A stretch of 64,000 nucleotides of DNA from Pisaster brevispinus (GCA_023634235.1 JAMKCF010000013.1:2728001-2792000), one strand, 5' to 3'; shown: positions 1 through 23,496, counted from the first letter of the stretch. The notes: generated by a model from the letters alone, not told the origin. Made by a program: numbers and translations.

Positions 1-448
1 TCTTATAACCATACACCCCCCCCCCCCCCCCCATAAGTAAGTGGTCGGTAAAACAAATAAAATGGGGAAAAAAATGTAGGACAAACATGTCTCGATTTGA
101 TCAAACTGAAAAAGTTCTTGGTTTTGGTTCGCAAACTTGTTCCTCACAATGAAATGAGTAACTGCAGCAAAATTTGAACCTTGCCTTTTTTCATTCAAAA
201 GAGGGCCAGGGAAATATAAAAAAATTACAATAAAAAGTGTGATAACATTACTTTAATGAATGTAAGTAAACGCATTTATGTTCATGAAATTTCCTGAAGT
301 TATTTATTTAAAATTAATCTTGTTCACAAAATTGTGTAATGATTTACAAATGTATACATTTTATTTACACATAGATTAAACTCATTTTTTGTAAAATAAT
401 GACTAGTTTTTAAATAGCACTTCATTTAAGGGAATCTCAAAGCGCTCG
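1..448. other. AT-rich stretch, no gene recognised
   Basis: This is non-coding AT-rich DNA at the window edge. It includes a run of 17 C at 16-32, a typical slippage-prone homopolymer whose true length may be uncertain. I see no coding exon or structured RNA here. Confidence 0.6.
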
Positions 449-756
449 TTATTATTATCTTATAAGACAGATTTTTGAAGTTTTTGAAATATGGAACCCA
501 TTTATGTAGTACCTTATATGAGATTTTACATGACGCTGCGGCGCATTCAGTAGCAACTGCCAGAAACACAGAGGCAAACCCAGTCTCTTGGGATAAGTGT
601 AACTGTGTATTTTTACATGCGTTAAGCAATAATGGTTAAGCGTCTTGCTTATGGACACAAGTGTCTGATCAAGACTGGAACTCGAACCTACACTCAGCTG
701 ATCAGAAACACCAGAGCTTGAGTACAGTGCACTTGACCACTCTGCAAAGACATGCC
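449..756 (-). mobile_element. tRNA-Leu-derived SINE, family S1 copy
   Basis: Read on the minus strand, this begins with a decayed tRNA-like head (box B-like GTTCGAGTTCC about 670-680), followed by the body shared with the better-preserved copies at 30743-31137, 33494-33858 and 59965-60391. It ends in a short ATT-rich tail at 449-460. Shared landmarks are the CTGATCAGC box beside the tRNA part and the segment about loss of cargo from the tRNA fold, namely the ACACTTGTGTCC stretch. It is diverged and probably inactive. Confidence 0.75.
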
Positions 757-1671
757 ATTTTTAGGAAAAAAAATTCTGTTCTTCTGTTCATTCACTGAAT
801 ACCTAAATTCACTGAGAAAGTCTTGGGAACTTGATTCCAATAGCCCAGTGCTACAAGGTCCATATTCCCAATTTAATATCTACTATAATCAAAAGGGCAT
901 TGCATTAGAAATGACCATAAATCAGAGGGGAAATGCAACACCAATTACAAATTTTCTCCAAACAAACTTCATGTCTACCTTTGCCCAACAAAAGCTTCGG
1001 GGAAAATATATTCCCAGCAAAAACTCAATAGACCCTTCCCATGAAATACATAAATTGCACATCCCACCTGCACACCAACACCACCAGTTGGCAACATGAG
1101 GGAGCATCGCGCCTTTTTGTGCATGGGGCTGATGGTGGCATGACGCATACGCATTTGCGCATCTTCCTAGTGCACAACTCTGAGGCGTTTGCCAACCGAT
1201 AGTGTCTGTACATATGCGTATGCAATATGCGCATTCTTTGATGGTAGGGCTAATTTACCAAAAGATACCAAATATCTCAATCCAATTTTATGAAAATTCA
1301 TACAAACTGTGCCTTCTCGTGCTGAAACTACAATTTATTCTTCACACAAGCAAAATTCCTGGAAGTTATGACAAATGACTTAGACCACTTTTCTTCATGT
1401 ATTTTCAATAAAAACAATTTTGTATGTAAGCGCAGGCTTCAGAAATCAGTAAAAAAAATAAATTGATTTTAAAACAGTGGAGCTTTGAACTGAAAATCAC
1501 TTCAAGTAAACACCTTTCAAAAAAATATACAATACAATCTTAATGTACCTCCAAGATGCGGGTATGTAACGTTTGGATCTAGACAAGGTATTGTTTGTTA
1601 TTTCTTTATATACAAGGATCGTCATCCCCCCCCCCATCCGCCCACCCCCAGAGTCATGTGAAGAAAAACAG
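757..1671. other. Intergenic stretch downstream of KRI1, no gene
   Basis: No coding exon is recognised. The open frame at 752-1099 has no family signature and starts inside a SINE. At 1139-1240 there are two clusters of alternating CGCAT/ATGCG sequence that face each other, possibly a decayed inverted-repeat element. A C-rich tract lies at 1625-1649. Confidence 0.5.
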
Positions 1672-1760
1672 GCATACCACTCAGGTGGGATTCGAACCCA
1701 CAACCTTTGTCATTCTGGAGCTGATGTCTTACCACTAGACCACTAGAGCTTGCCCAGTAG
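1672..1760 (-). mobile_element. tRNA-like SINE head, family S3
   Basis: On the minus strand a box A-like motif (TCTAGTGGTAAGAC) and a good box B (GGTTCGAATCC) are spaced as in a tRNA. The same head with its longer tail occurs at 18170-18330. Acceptor-stem pairing is poor, so I call it SINE-derived rather than a functional tRNA. Confidence 0.65.
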
Positions 1761-1795
1761 CTAGAGGCATTTCTATTGCGAGTTTTGAGGTGGAG

Positions 1796-1801
1796 TTTAT
1801 T
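1796..1801 (-). terminator. Candidate KRI1 polyadenylation signal
   Basis: A canonical AATAAA reads on the minus strand about 60 nt past the KRI1 stop codon. Its placement fits a short 3' UTR. Transcript ends have not been observed. Confidence 0.55.
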
Positions 1802-1863
1802 TGTTCCATTATGTCGTACTTTGGACCTCACAAAAGATAAAGGAGTTCCCGATAACTTTGGTT

Positions 1864-13513
<11,650 letters not shown>

Positions 13514-13894
13514 GCTGGATTCTAAGCTAGTCTGATACCGGTACAACGTCTACGCACAACGTCTATGCCTAGAGTCAGATATCAGACATCTACTTTTAGC
13601 TGGTAAACGGAATGTATATCGCAACAAGGCACACTTTACTAAGTACCATGAAACAAAATGGCTGCGCCCAAGGGAAAGTTTTTTGAATGTATCGCAAAAG
13701 GTTTAACAAGTAAATTTTCAAATTAATCCTAATGTGTGCGGTTGATTAGCCCAAGTTCTTTTCAGAAGTTGTTGAAAGGTGAGAATTGTGGAAAGATATC
13801 ATCATTAGTGTGTAGCTTTTGCATTATATTTCACTAATATTGTCCTATCCTACAGATCCTATGCTATAGTATACTTTCCTCCCGACGCAAAAAA

Positions 13895-14032
13895 GGTCAG
13901 CAGTCAGTGCTACTGGAGTACTGCTCTAGTGGCAGTGCTATGCTATGGCTATGCTGCCAGTACCAGTGCCAGCAGTGACAGTGCTGCTACTGCTACTTGC
14001 CGCTACTGCTACAGTGCTAGTGCTATGCTGCC
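13895..14032. repeat. Cryptic simple repeat rich in CAGTGCTACTG
   Basis: About 140 bp built from shuffled CAGTGCTA, GCTACTG and TGCCAGT words with no fixed period, typical of slippage-generated cryptic simplicity. It lies between the KRI1 and PIGG start codons. Confidence 0.75.
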
Positions 14033-14045
14033 ACTTTGTTTTAAA

Positions 14046-14266
14046 CTGGGCCCAGTTTCATAATATTAATAGAGCTGCTTTAAAAGCAGAAAATTTTGCT
14101 TAATATATTTCTGCTAAGCAAAATTAAGCAGAGTACGAGTTACATTTTGTACATGGTAAATGGTATTTTAGCTGGTAACTTTATTCTGGTAAGCATAATT
14201 TTGTTGTGCTCAGCAACTTTTTCTGCTTATTAAGCACTAAGCAGCTCTAACTAAGAACTTGGGCCC
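14046..14266. mobile_element. Fold-back MITE, GGGCCCA...AAGCAGCTCT family
   Basis: A 221-bp element begins CTGGGCCCAGTTTCATAA and ends with the approximate inverse ACTTGGGCCCC. Subterminal AGAGCTGCTT / AAGCAGCTCT arms are also inverted. Relatives are 58975-59171 and 60723-60935. Confidence 0.75.
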
Positions 14267-14624
14267 CGATCGGCCGGATGAGTGATGGATGATACACCTC
14301 CATGACCTCAGCTATCAAACTAAAGTAAGAAGTATCAACCATCCCATACCCATCTCTCAATGCCTCAGGCGTTTTTTTACAGGAAAGGAAGTTGCCATGG
14401 ATGTGGCTCCCGACGATTTTTTTTTAAAGGGAAATGAAGTCCGAAAATCAGAAAGTCTCAAAAATCAGTCTCTGGGCATGTTTGGTGCCGGCACACTGTT
14501 TAATTTACACACAATAAATCACAATAAATCACAAAAACATGAATTTTCTTAATAAACCATTTTATCTTTTCTAATTCTGAATCCAGATCTAGTGAGAGAA
14601 GTAGTTTAATGTTTTGTTCTCATC

Positions 14625-17600
14625 ATGCATTTATCACCTCGTCATCTGTTGCTGCTTTGTGTTGTGGGGCAACTTTTAGGACTCTACGTTTTCTTAAAAG
14701 GATTCTTTCCTATCAAGAAGGCTGTGGAGGGCTATGCAACGTTTGAGGGACTACCCGAAGAACCATCGGCTGAAACTTTGCCTCAGGAGGATGTGATGCC
14801 TAGTGTGATAACTGGATCTGGTAATTTTTCATCTCACCTACACCCTCCCGCCCCTGCCCAACCACATTCTTAACAAATCCCCCACAAACTTTTACCTTTC
14901 AGCTAATTCATTACTACCCAGTGCAACGAATTAACCATTTTATGTAGGCCAGCCAAACCCAGTTCCAGCTGGTGTAACCTACTGCAACCCATCAACCGAT
15001 ATCCACAAAAACCCAACTCAACCTAGTGCCACCCAGTGCCACCCAGTGCAGGCCTGGAATCTTTGAGAGGGCCAGGCCGTCATTTTGCAAAGGGCAATTC
15101 CAAAGGAAAATCTTATACTGAAGGGGTGCCAAGGCCAAGACCAGGGCAACAGAGGCCATCCTTTGTGGCTTCCGCGTAATTCCAGGCCTGCCAGTGAAAC
15201 CCATTGTCAACTTTTTGTGTACAGCATAGAACAATTACATTCATTTGCTACTCAAAACCCCCCAAATTAGCATTAACTGTCCACACAAAATTTCCGGTCT
15301 AAATATTCTACTGTGCAACATTTTCTGGATGAGATCATTCCCTGTTTGAAAAATTAGAAAGATAAACTTAACACTTCCAAATTATCTTTGGAACAGCCAC
15401 CTCACCGATCCGCCCTGTGTTCGGTCGACTCGTCATTATTCTTATAGACGCCTTGAGAGCAGATTTCATATATGGTAAGCGCAATCAGGGAGACATGCCG
15501 TACACCAGGGAGCTCCTTGGGAGAGGATGGACGAGGAGTTTCTTGGCTAGAGCTCATCCTCCAACAGTCACAATGCCCAGAATTAAGGTGAGATTAAGCT
15601 TGGATGGTTTTTTTAGTTTGGGATCCTTGGTATACCTTCGCCAAAATAATTCCAGTATTCTGATGGGGATTCAGATGAATAACAGATGTGGTAGATTTTT
15701 AAGATGTGTGTCGGTGGTGACTGTAAAAAGTTCTGAGCAAAACTTTAAAACACAGGCATGTGGCATTTCATCTGATCAGATGATTTCCTTGCTTTTTGGT
15801 TTCTCAGCTGTATGCCATTGAAAAAAGACAGTAAAAAGTCATGCTGTGCCTCATTTGTTTGGCAAACTGAAGTTGCAAGCCTGTTATATGTATACACAAA
15901 CATAATAATCTCAATATTTTTGTTTGATGCAGGCGTTGACATCTGGGACCATTCCAGGATTCGTTGACATCGTTCTGAATCTGGACTCGTCGGCTTTAGC
16001 AGAAGACAATCTCGTCTCACAGATGCATCGTCAGGACAAGATGCTCTTCTTTTACGGGGACGATACGTGGATGCGCTTGTTCCCGGGACATTTCACTGAA
16101 GCTGATGGAACGACGTCTTTCTTTGTCACCGACTACACTGAAGTATGCAATAGTTGGGCTTTAAGGTTGGCTAGGTTCTTCCCTGCCTGACACTTATATC
16201 CCAGACGGGATGTTGAGAATACCATAATATGGGTTTTGGATTTTGTTCGAGTGAGAAAGGATCCTCGTAAATAACTCCAGGGATTGAGGGATAATCAAAT
16301 CCCAAGTTTTGTTTTCTCTTATCAAATTAGCATCAATTTTGTAAAGTACTGTGTAAACTTGTTTTATTTCCATTGGTTCAAGTCCCGCTCCAGTCAATTT
16401 TTCTTTGTTCAAACCCAAATTATTTAAACATTTACCCAGTCAGTTTCCCTTGTGGTTTTATTACTTGTTTTATTTCCTTAAGGATAATTATATTATTTTG
16501 TTGCCATTGAAAAAACAAAAGAAATTATGTGACTTTTTAACTCCACAGGTTGATAACAATGTGACAAGGCACGTCCAGCCAGCTTTAGCCAACCCTAACT
16601 GGGACGCCTTGATCCTCCATTACCTTGGTCTGGATCACATCGGGCATCTCGGGGGGCCGACCAGCCCTCTAGTGTCCCCGAAACTACTGGAGATGGATAG
16701 TGTGATCCGAAACATACATCAAGCATTGATAGAACAGGTAAAGGATACTGTTCATTAGGCTTGATGGTCTCACAAAATTGTGAACCATAACTGATTTATA
16801 TAGCGCTAGTATCTGTCAATTTTGATGCTCGAAAACATTGTTACCCCAATCACTGAATTGATTCCTCAAAGCATGTGGCCAACATTGGTAGTTGTCAATG
16901 ACCGGTATCCGCACTTTGTGTGATACAACATAGACGTGAAATAACAAACCCGTGAAAGTTTGAGGTCAATCTGTCATCAGATTCATGAGAAAATAGTGAA
17001 TAACTCCATCCATTTTTCCCAACATAGGGTTTGGACTCATGAGATCAAAGTTTAGTGTTTTACTCATTTCTTCAAAACTATAGCATTTCAGGCAAAAATA
17101 TTTTGAGGGAAGTTTACCCCCATAAACATCTTTTTAATATTTAAGTAATGTGTAAATCTGTAAACATTTGTGTTTTCAATGTTGCCAATTTTATGCACTT
17201 TAAACCATCTCAGCCCCTCAGGGAGCATACAGCCTGTACACTGTATGTAGCTCATTAAGGTTAACCAATCACAAGAACCATCTCTGCTCTCACAGGTACC
17301 CATTCACCCCTGTTTCAAATGTTGATTCACTTTGCCAGGTATCCAATAATCCTGCTACTAACCTAACATTAAACAGGTGTTATTTTGTCTGTCGACAGGA
17401 TAAATCTTTGTCACTACCCAGCCTGATAGTACTATGCGGTGATCATGGTATGAGTGATGCAGGTAGTCATGGCGGTGCATCATCAAGTGAAACGATTACA
17501 CCCCTAGTCTTCATCAGCTCAGCTTTCAAGCAGGATCAAGGTTAGTTTCAGGATGGAGGATTTTGAAAACTAACATAAAGTGTCAGCTAAATTTGTTTAA

Positions 17601-20600
17601 AAAAATCAAACATTCAATAATGCATACTACTCAATAATGTTAATAAAATTATAAAGACCAAGTGCCATTACCTAAAAATTAAAAAAAGGGCATTTATACA
17701 ATCATTTTCAAGAGGTGTACCCCATGTCACAAACTCCATGCAGCTCAGTGAATTTTATGTTAGACACTTATTTCTGATTAGGGTAGCCGAAACAAATCCT
17801 TTCATTTTTTTTATTTTTTTTTAAATTTATTTATTTATTTATTTATTTATTTATTTTTTTTTTGGGGGGGGGAGGGGGGGGGGGGGGGCAAAACTCTCTA
17901 AACAGACTTGGTCTTTGAAAATCTTTCCAGGAGCCCCAGTGCCACACCCAGAAGAGGTCCAGCAGATTGACTTGGCTCCGACCCTGGCTATGCTCTTGGG
18001 ACTTCCCATCCCTCAGAACAGCTTGGGTCAGGCCATTCCTGCGATGCTAGAGGGCAGCCTCTCTGCTCGGGAACACTTGAGGGCGCTACAGCTGAATAGC
18101 TACCAACTGAGTCGGGTGTTGGAACAGAACATAGATTCGTTTGAATCAGGTAATGTCATTTCTTTTTTTAACCCATACACCGATGTGTATTAAGCACTGT
18201 ATACTCAGTACTTTCCCGAGTTCTGTGAACAAAATCCACAGGCAAATCACTCGGGTGGGATTCGAACCCACAACCTTTGCATTGATAGACCACAGAACTA
18301 GCCTGGTGGCTAGAGACAGTTCAAATCCTGTTTTAGCAGCAGGTACCGCAACAATTTAATAGAATCAGGTGAGTTGTTTACATGTCTACAACAGTAAATT
18401 GTATTAATGTTCTTTCCTTAACTTGTTGAAATTATGAGTCTTAAGAATTGTTTTTTCTTGTTTTCCTTTCATAGATATTGCTTACTCAATGTATCAGCAT
18501 GCTTTACGACTGCATGCCACCTGGCTGTCACACACAGCAAATAGCTCAACTCACAACGCACAGAGCCTGTTTGACAAAGCCACTGGGCAATACCTGAAAG
18601 CCATGGGTTCTATGAGGAACAGGGTAGCTTCATCATTGTCAAGATATGACCTACAGGCGATGGGATGTGGGGTGGTGCTGTTATGGCAGGTATGAAGCAA
18701 CTTCAAATTCTATTCGGTTTGTGGTAAGACTCTCTGATAATATCCACTTTGCTGCAAAGATTGTTCTGATAGGAGCTTGTCCTGCTGTTTGTCTATTGCC
18801 ATGGAGTAGATTGGGAAACAGGGGGACTTCTACTTTTTCTCAGTGGATTTATTGGGGACTTCTTTTAATTATCTTCACTGCCCCTGAGCGAGATATATTG
18901 GTCATAATATTTCAACTAGCCTGCAGTGCTCTAGTCATGTCGGGTGACTGGAGTGTGTTAGAGATGCTGGTCATTATTCAGACAGAGTTAGGATCTAGTG
19001 TTGAACAAACACTACTCTTTCCAGAACAATTCTACACAGCAAAGTAGATGTTACGACATTGTGTTACAGAAATCGAATACACATTGATACTCCACAACGC
19101 AATGCCTCAAATCAGTAACTTCAAAATCATCTCATGAAATCATCAATAATGAAGCATCTGATTAAGTTGAAATGTTTCTGAATAATAATTTTAAAAACCT
19201 GTGTTGTTTATTACTAATTTCTCATCGATATCTCACTTTTTTTCTTGAAGGTTCTGTTCCTGCTCTGCTACAGCGCTTCCTCACTTGGCACTCGGCCTTC
19301 AGTCACCCCTGACCTCCAGCCTTCACTCGTGCTTCTAATTGGCTGTTGCCTAGCAGCAGGAATAACCCAGATTGCACTATGCACAGCAGCGGGTGGGGAG
19401 ACCAGTGAACTGCTCTGCATACCATCCATCTGGGCCGGATCGCTATCGTTACTTCTTATAGTGATAGGGGGATCACTGGCTGCCATTTTGGTATCAATGG
19501 CAGGTGGCCATAACTGGCTTCAGAAGATAAATCAAAATGTAAGTTATTGATAACAAAAACACTTCAAAATGAAGTTGGATGTTTCAGTACTTGAAATAGG
19601 TTGATTTTGAGCAGAATTAAAAAACTGGCTATCTGATTTTGCTTTTTTCTTTTCGGTTCTTTTTCTTAAACATTGCCATTTTTAGGGTTGTTCACACTTG
19701 AGTGATTTTTACATCACAGTGCTTTTTGCTTATCTTTTTTTTCTTCGTAGCTTCAGAGCCTGTCGTGGTGTGAGATTTTCCTATTACTTGGAACATTGTC
19801 CCATACCCTAACATTCGCTGCTAGCAGCTTCATTGAGGAAGAGCATCAAACGTGGTACTTCCTTACGCTCACTCTCCTACTGGCTATCTTCATCTATGTA
19901 ACAACCTCTGCTATTGGTCAATCCATGGACAAGATGGCTGCAAGGGTTGCTATAGCAATGGCAGCAGTCCTTGTTATTTGCCGGTTGCTGAGAGCCTGGA
20001 ATCAGACGGGGATGAAGTGGGCAGATAGGCCGGACATTGGAGATTGGTTTGTGAGGTAAATTCATGTAAACTTGTGCACCAAACTACTCCTCACTCTATT
20101 ATAAAAAAATGTGCATACCAAAAATAATCTCAAATTGAACCATAATTTTGTTGTTTCTAGACCAGAGAACAAGACAAGTCTTTCCGTCTTGACCATGACT
20201 TGTTTTATGATCATTTACATCACCCGCTGCTTCAAGAGACCAAACTACAGACTACTAGGAGCTCTGGTTTGTGCTTATCTCTATCGCTATGCAACAGGAT
20301 CTGTGGACTTGCCAGTATCACTGCCAACTTCTCAAAAGTAAGGATTCTTATACCATATCGCCATACATATACCAACAATTACAGGTTCACAACAAGCTCA
20401 GCATGTTATAAATCAGATAAGTTGATCAAATTTAGTTGTCCAAAGCATTTGAAGAAAATAGAACTCCGCACTAATGCTTAAAATAGAAGCCCAGTGTCAA
20501 ACTTCACTACGAACTCGCGCTTACATGTCCAAGCCATGGCTTTGTTAACTCGACTGTACTACTACTGCAGTCTGGTGCCAATGTGGGGTAAGTGGTGGAA

Positions 20601-22821
20601 TGTTTGTCTGACAGCCAGGGATTTTGAGTAAAAGTGACGCTGTGCAGAGTGCTTTTCAAAGTTAAATCAATACAGGTGATTCACATTACAGTGCGCCCTC
20701 TACAGTTTACACAGGAAAGGCCTTTTAACCAAATAGTGGTAGACTAAAAAAAGTCACACTTACCTTGCCGCACAGGCAGTTTTGACCTTAAAATTTCTGA
20801 CATAAATGTAAAAAAAGCAGAGAAAAAGGACCGTAGTTTTTTATCTGCATGCAAAGCACAAACAAACACAAACAAGCAGGCATGATTACATCCGAAATTG
20901 GCCTATCCTGGACAAACTTTAGAGGGCGTTCACTATATTTTTTGTAAGTACAGATATAACATTTCTGCAACATGTCTGTTATTTCGTTTGCAGAGGACTT
21001 CATGAAGCATGGCTGGTGTACCTTTTGGTATTTGTTTCTTTGGCTAAAGTTCCTCTGAGTTACGGAAGGCAATTTTACATCTCACAGATCCAGAGTAAAA
21101 ACCAAGAAAATAATCTCAAAAACTCTCGCAAAACAATGATGAAAACTACAACTGTGTTTTGCTTTGGACAAGTTTTTGATGAACTATACGACATTCACAT
21201 TATGTTGGTGGCGCTCTTGCTAAGACCTCACAATAGCGCTGTGGCAGCCATGTTAGTTGTGCTTCAGTACTGCATTGTGGGAACAGTGTTACCTTGGTTA
21301 CAGATGAGAGCATGGGCAGTGGCCCTGGTGCATGTATGGATTGGACAAGCTTCTTTCTTTGCTCAGGTTTGTTGGATTTCTTTTCCTTTAATGTACAAAT
21401 AAAATTTCACTCTACCCAAAAAAAAAAAATATTTTAAGTTGAAATAGAACTGGCAAATGTGGCAATAGAGAAAGCCTAACAAACCACTATTCAGAGTGCT
21501 TGGTAAAGACCGTGTTGCAAACGGTAACCTGCATTGTTAAATGTAATGGCATGACAATCTATAAAAGATTCCAAGCTCAGTTCACTGAACTCGGGGTGTA
21601 TGAACTGATTCATTCATGACAAAGGGTAATTGATATTCAATCATTTGTAGAATTATATTTTCAAGGTTGTTGGCTTTAGGTGTCATACAGTCATTGACTT
21701 CAACTGCTTGTTACAAATTGACTCATAGTTTAGTTAGCCAATCGAATACCGATCTTAGTGATTAAACAGGAATGCTTGGACATGTAGTGGTCTATTAACA
21801 CGTTGACTGCCAGTCATAGATTCGTAGGGCGTTCCCATTTGCCAAGTGTGGTACGCATGCGTGCATACCAAGTAGGTAAGACATTGTTGGTGTCTACATG
21901 TTGTAATACAAATTCTCAGGATGTGTCCTCACCACTGCCAGAAACGTATTTGTTGCGTTCTCAGTGATGCCAGTGTATTCAATCCACAATACAAAAGCCT
22001 TTCATTCTCTACGAGTATACTCGTAGTGGCAGAATCCGTTACACCTGTTACTACGAATATACTCGTAGGCGGCAGTCAACGAGTTAAATGTAAACGATAT
22101 TTTAAAATATAAAGTTGATCTAGATTGCCTTTTATAGTAGCATCAGCCTCGAACACCTGTGACAAATCAACTTCTTCATGATCAATCCAGACATTAAGTC
22201 TCATTTTGTTAAATTCCCATACTTCTTTAATCACACAGGGTAATTCCAACAGTATTGCAACAGTAGATATATCAGCCGGGTACGTTGGTATGAGCTCATA
22301 TGTACACTCAGTGGCAGGATTGTTAACATGTATCTCAACCTATGCTGGTCCTATTCTATGGATGCTTAGTCTATTTGTGTATATAGCTCAGCACCATTCA
22401 CAAAGGTAAGCACAAAATGCATCACTGCTTTAAATTGTAAGAAGTGTGTGAACAAATATATTTTGTTTAACATGCTGGTGTTTTACCAACTGATCCATTT
22501 AGCCTTAATGTTTGAGGTCTTCTGACCAAGACAAGCCACGTGTTTAATATGTCACATTCTCCATCGTTTCGATTCAGATATAATTCTGCCCTACTGGAGG
22601 TCGTCCACACGCTAGCCTTGACCCGGGCCCTACCTCTAGCCTCTTACACCGTGCTAGTCTCTTTCCAGCGTTACCATCTATTCGTGTGGAGTGTATTTTC
22701 ACCGAAGCTACTCTATGAAGCGATGTATACATACGTAGTCACTGCAGGCATTGCAGTGCTGCTGGTGCAGTTGGGAATTATAAAGTGGTTAACGCATCCT
22801 GGGATGAGCAAGAGTTTATAA
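14625..22821 (+). CDS. PIGG: GPI ethanolamine phosphate transferase 2, 13 coding exons
   Basis: ER multi-pass enzyme that adds ethanolamine phosphate to the second mannose of GPI precursors (established for PIGG). Exons: 14625-14820, 15397-15587, 15933-16142, 16549-16737, 17399-17540, 17931-18149, 18475-18689, 19251-19538, 19751-20055, 20161-20337, 20994-21366, 22239-22405, 22578-22821. They sum to 2916 nt, 971 residues; human PIGG is 983. A signal-anchor helix spans residues about 7-30 (LLLLCVVGQLLGLYVFL). The alkaline-phosphatase-fold domain has LIDALRADF (metal ligand D83), PPTVTMPRIK with the likely nucleophilic threonine at 122 or 124, HYLGLDHIGH (223-232) and GDHGM (276-280). The C-terminal half is a string of hydrophobic helices, with family signatures SSFIEEEHQTWYF, GNSNSIATVDISAGYVG and FVWSVFSPKLLYE. 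All catalytic motifs are intact. It is divergent to KRI1 and convergent with HECTD3. Identity is secure. Confidence 0.97.
14915..15048. repeat. ACCCAGTGCAACCC-type repeat in PIGG intron 1
   Basis: Shares CAACCCATCAACC, CCCAACTCAACC and ACCCAGTGCCACCCAGTG words with 10262-10470. It abuts the CAGGCCTG-family element starting at 15049. Confidence 0.6.
15049..15190. mobile_element. CAGGCCTG-family interspersed element
   Basis: A 142-bp element begins CAGGCCTGGAAT and ends TTCCAGGCCTG, so its termini are inverted copies. The interior carries TTTGAGAGGGC and GGGGTGCCAAGGCCAAGACC, shared with 37705-37888. In PIGG intron 1. Confidence 0.75.
16366..16436 (+). mobile_element. Truncated S2 SINE, T-arm and tail only
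   Basis: GGTTCAAGTCCCGCTCCAGTC followed by TTTTCTTTGTTCAAACCC matches the copy at 34766-34870. The D-arm half is missing. In PIGG intron 3. Confidence 0.55.
17827..17888. repeat. (TTTA)n then poly-T and poly-G tract
   Basis: A tetranucleotide run is followed by T and G homopolymers with one interrupting A, ending about 43 bp before PIGG exon 6. Homopolymer lengths here are the least reliable bases of this region. Confidence 0.85.
18170..18330 (-). mobile_element. tRNA-derived SINE, family S3, near full length
   Basis: On the minus strand a tRNA-like head with GGGTTCGAATCCCACC is followed by a tail containing TTTGCCTGTGGATTTTGT and GTACTGAGTATACAGTGC. The same tail occurs at 35088-35210. The 3' end lies only about 20 bp from the donor of PIGG exon 6. 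Confidence 0.75.
20676..20938. mobile_element. MITE-like element, GTGCGCCCTC ends, copy 1
   Basis: Starts GTGATTCACATTACAGTGCG and ends with the inverse type AGAGGGCGTTCACTATA. The better copy at 24604-24924 shares the terminal AGTGCGCCCTCTRCAGTTT pattern and a GTAGTTTGG/GGTAGACTA-type interior. In PIGG intron 10. Confidence 0.7.
21799..22083. mobile_element. piggyBac-like MITE with TTAA target duplication
   Basis: A 285-bp element flanked on both sides by TTAA (21795-21798 and 22084-22087). Terminal inverted repeats are CACGTTGACTGCC and CTCGTTGACTGCC, 12 of 13 identical. Inside are palindromic ACGAGTATACTCGT and ACGAATATACTCGT boxes. TTAA duplication is the piggyBac hallmark. No transposase fragment. 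In PIGG intron 11. Confidence 0.88.
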
Positions 22822-23112
22822 CGGTGGATAACAGTTGGTGGTGTTTGGAGCTTTGCATGGTGTGGAAAATAAGATAACTATAATTAGTAGACATGCGGGT
22901 ACAACCTTGTGCAAAATCTCTTTTGGAGGAGTGTTGGCTCTGAAAAGAGCCGGTGTGGTCTTGACTCTGCTCGTCTTCAGTGGATAGTTGGTTCCCAGTT
23001 GACGTGGGACAGTGTAAAGTCAGCCATCTTTACAGGCAATGATATAATAATTGTATGCAAACTATGCATTTGCGAAAACACGGCATGTTGAATCAAGTTC
23101 TGTGCATTATTG

Positions 23113-23270
23113 GGGTCTGATACTTCACAGAGGCAACCAAGGCACTGGTCATTGCCTTGGTGCCCCTTAAAATGTCCCAATAGAAATTTACAGTTTCCTC
23201 ATCGCGGTGCCCTTTACAAAGGAGAAGTCGCCTTGGTGCCATTGCATTAAAAAACAAAACATCAGGCCTG
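23113..23270. mobile_element. CAGGCCTG-family interspersed element
   Basis: Shares GCCTTGGTGCCCCTTAAAAT, TTTACAGTTTCCTCAT and the ATCAGGCCTG end with 10828-10985. Non-coding. Confidence 0.7.
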
Positions 23271-23490
23271 CGATATTGGTCAGTGAACCCCCTTGGCTGC
23301 ATAGAAGAAGTAAAATTGCATCACGCAGCTTAAAGCCAAAACCCAAGTTGCTCATAAAGATGGCATTTGACAGGAAATATCTATTATGGATTTTCTGTTT
23401 CACTTTTAATTTTAAAGTATTTGAAGTTACAGGTTAGTGATTCTGTCACTCAGTGGTATCAGGTAACCAGAATTTATCACAATTTATCAA

Positions 23491-23496
23491 AATAAA
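23491..23496 (+). terminator. Candidate PIGG polyadenylation signal
   Basis: First canonical AATAAA seen downstream of the PIGG stop, about 670 nt away. The distance leaves room for an alternative non-canonical signal. Confidence 0.35.

Larger units (their letters stand above)
13514..14624. promoter_or_regulatory. Divergent KRI1/PIGG promoter region
   Basis: 1.1 kb separates two head-to-head start codons, so both promoters must lie here or in upstream exons. A motif AAAATGGCTGCGCCC at 13655-13669 resembles a YY1 site and also opens a 22-codon frame (13658-13726). An overlapping 12-codon frame begins at 13648. These could be upstream ORFs of a PIGG leader, or an alternative first exon ending at a possible donor after GCAAAAG. 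The right half is filled by a CAG/GCT-type cryptic repeat and a MITE. No TATA box was recognised. Confidence 0.5.

Noticed and set aside
752..1099. 115-residue coding sequence
   Set aside because: Begins within a SINE, no recognisable domain, biased composition.
13648..13726. First exon of an additional gene (MAAPKGKFF start)
   Set aside because: No downstream exon in phase or homologue could be identified; kept only as possible upstream ORFs.
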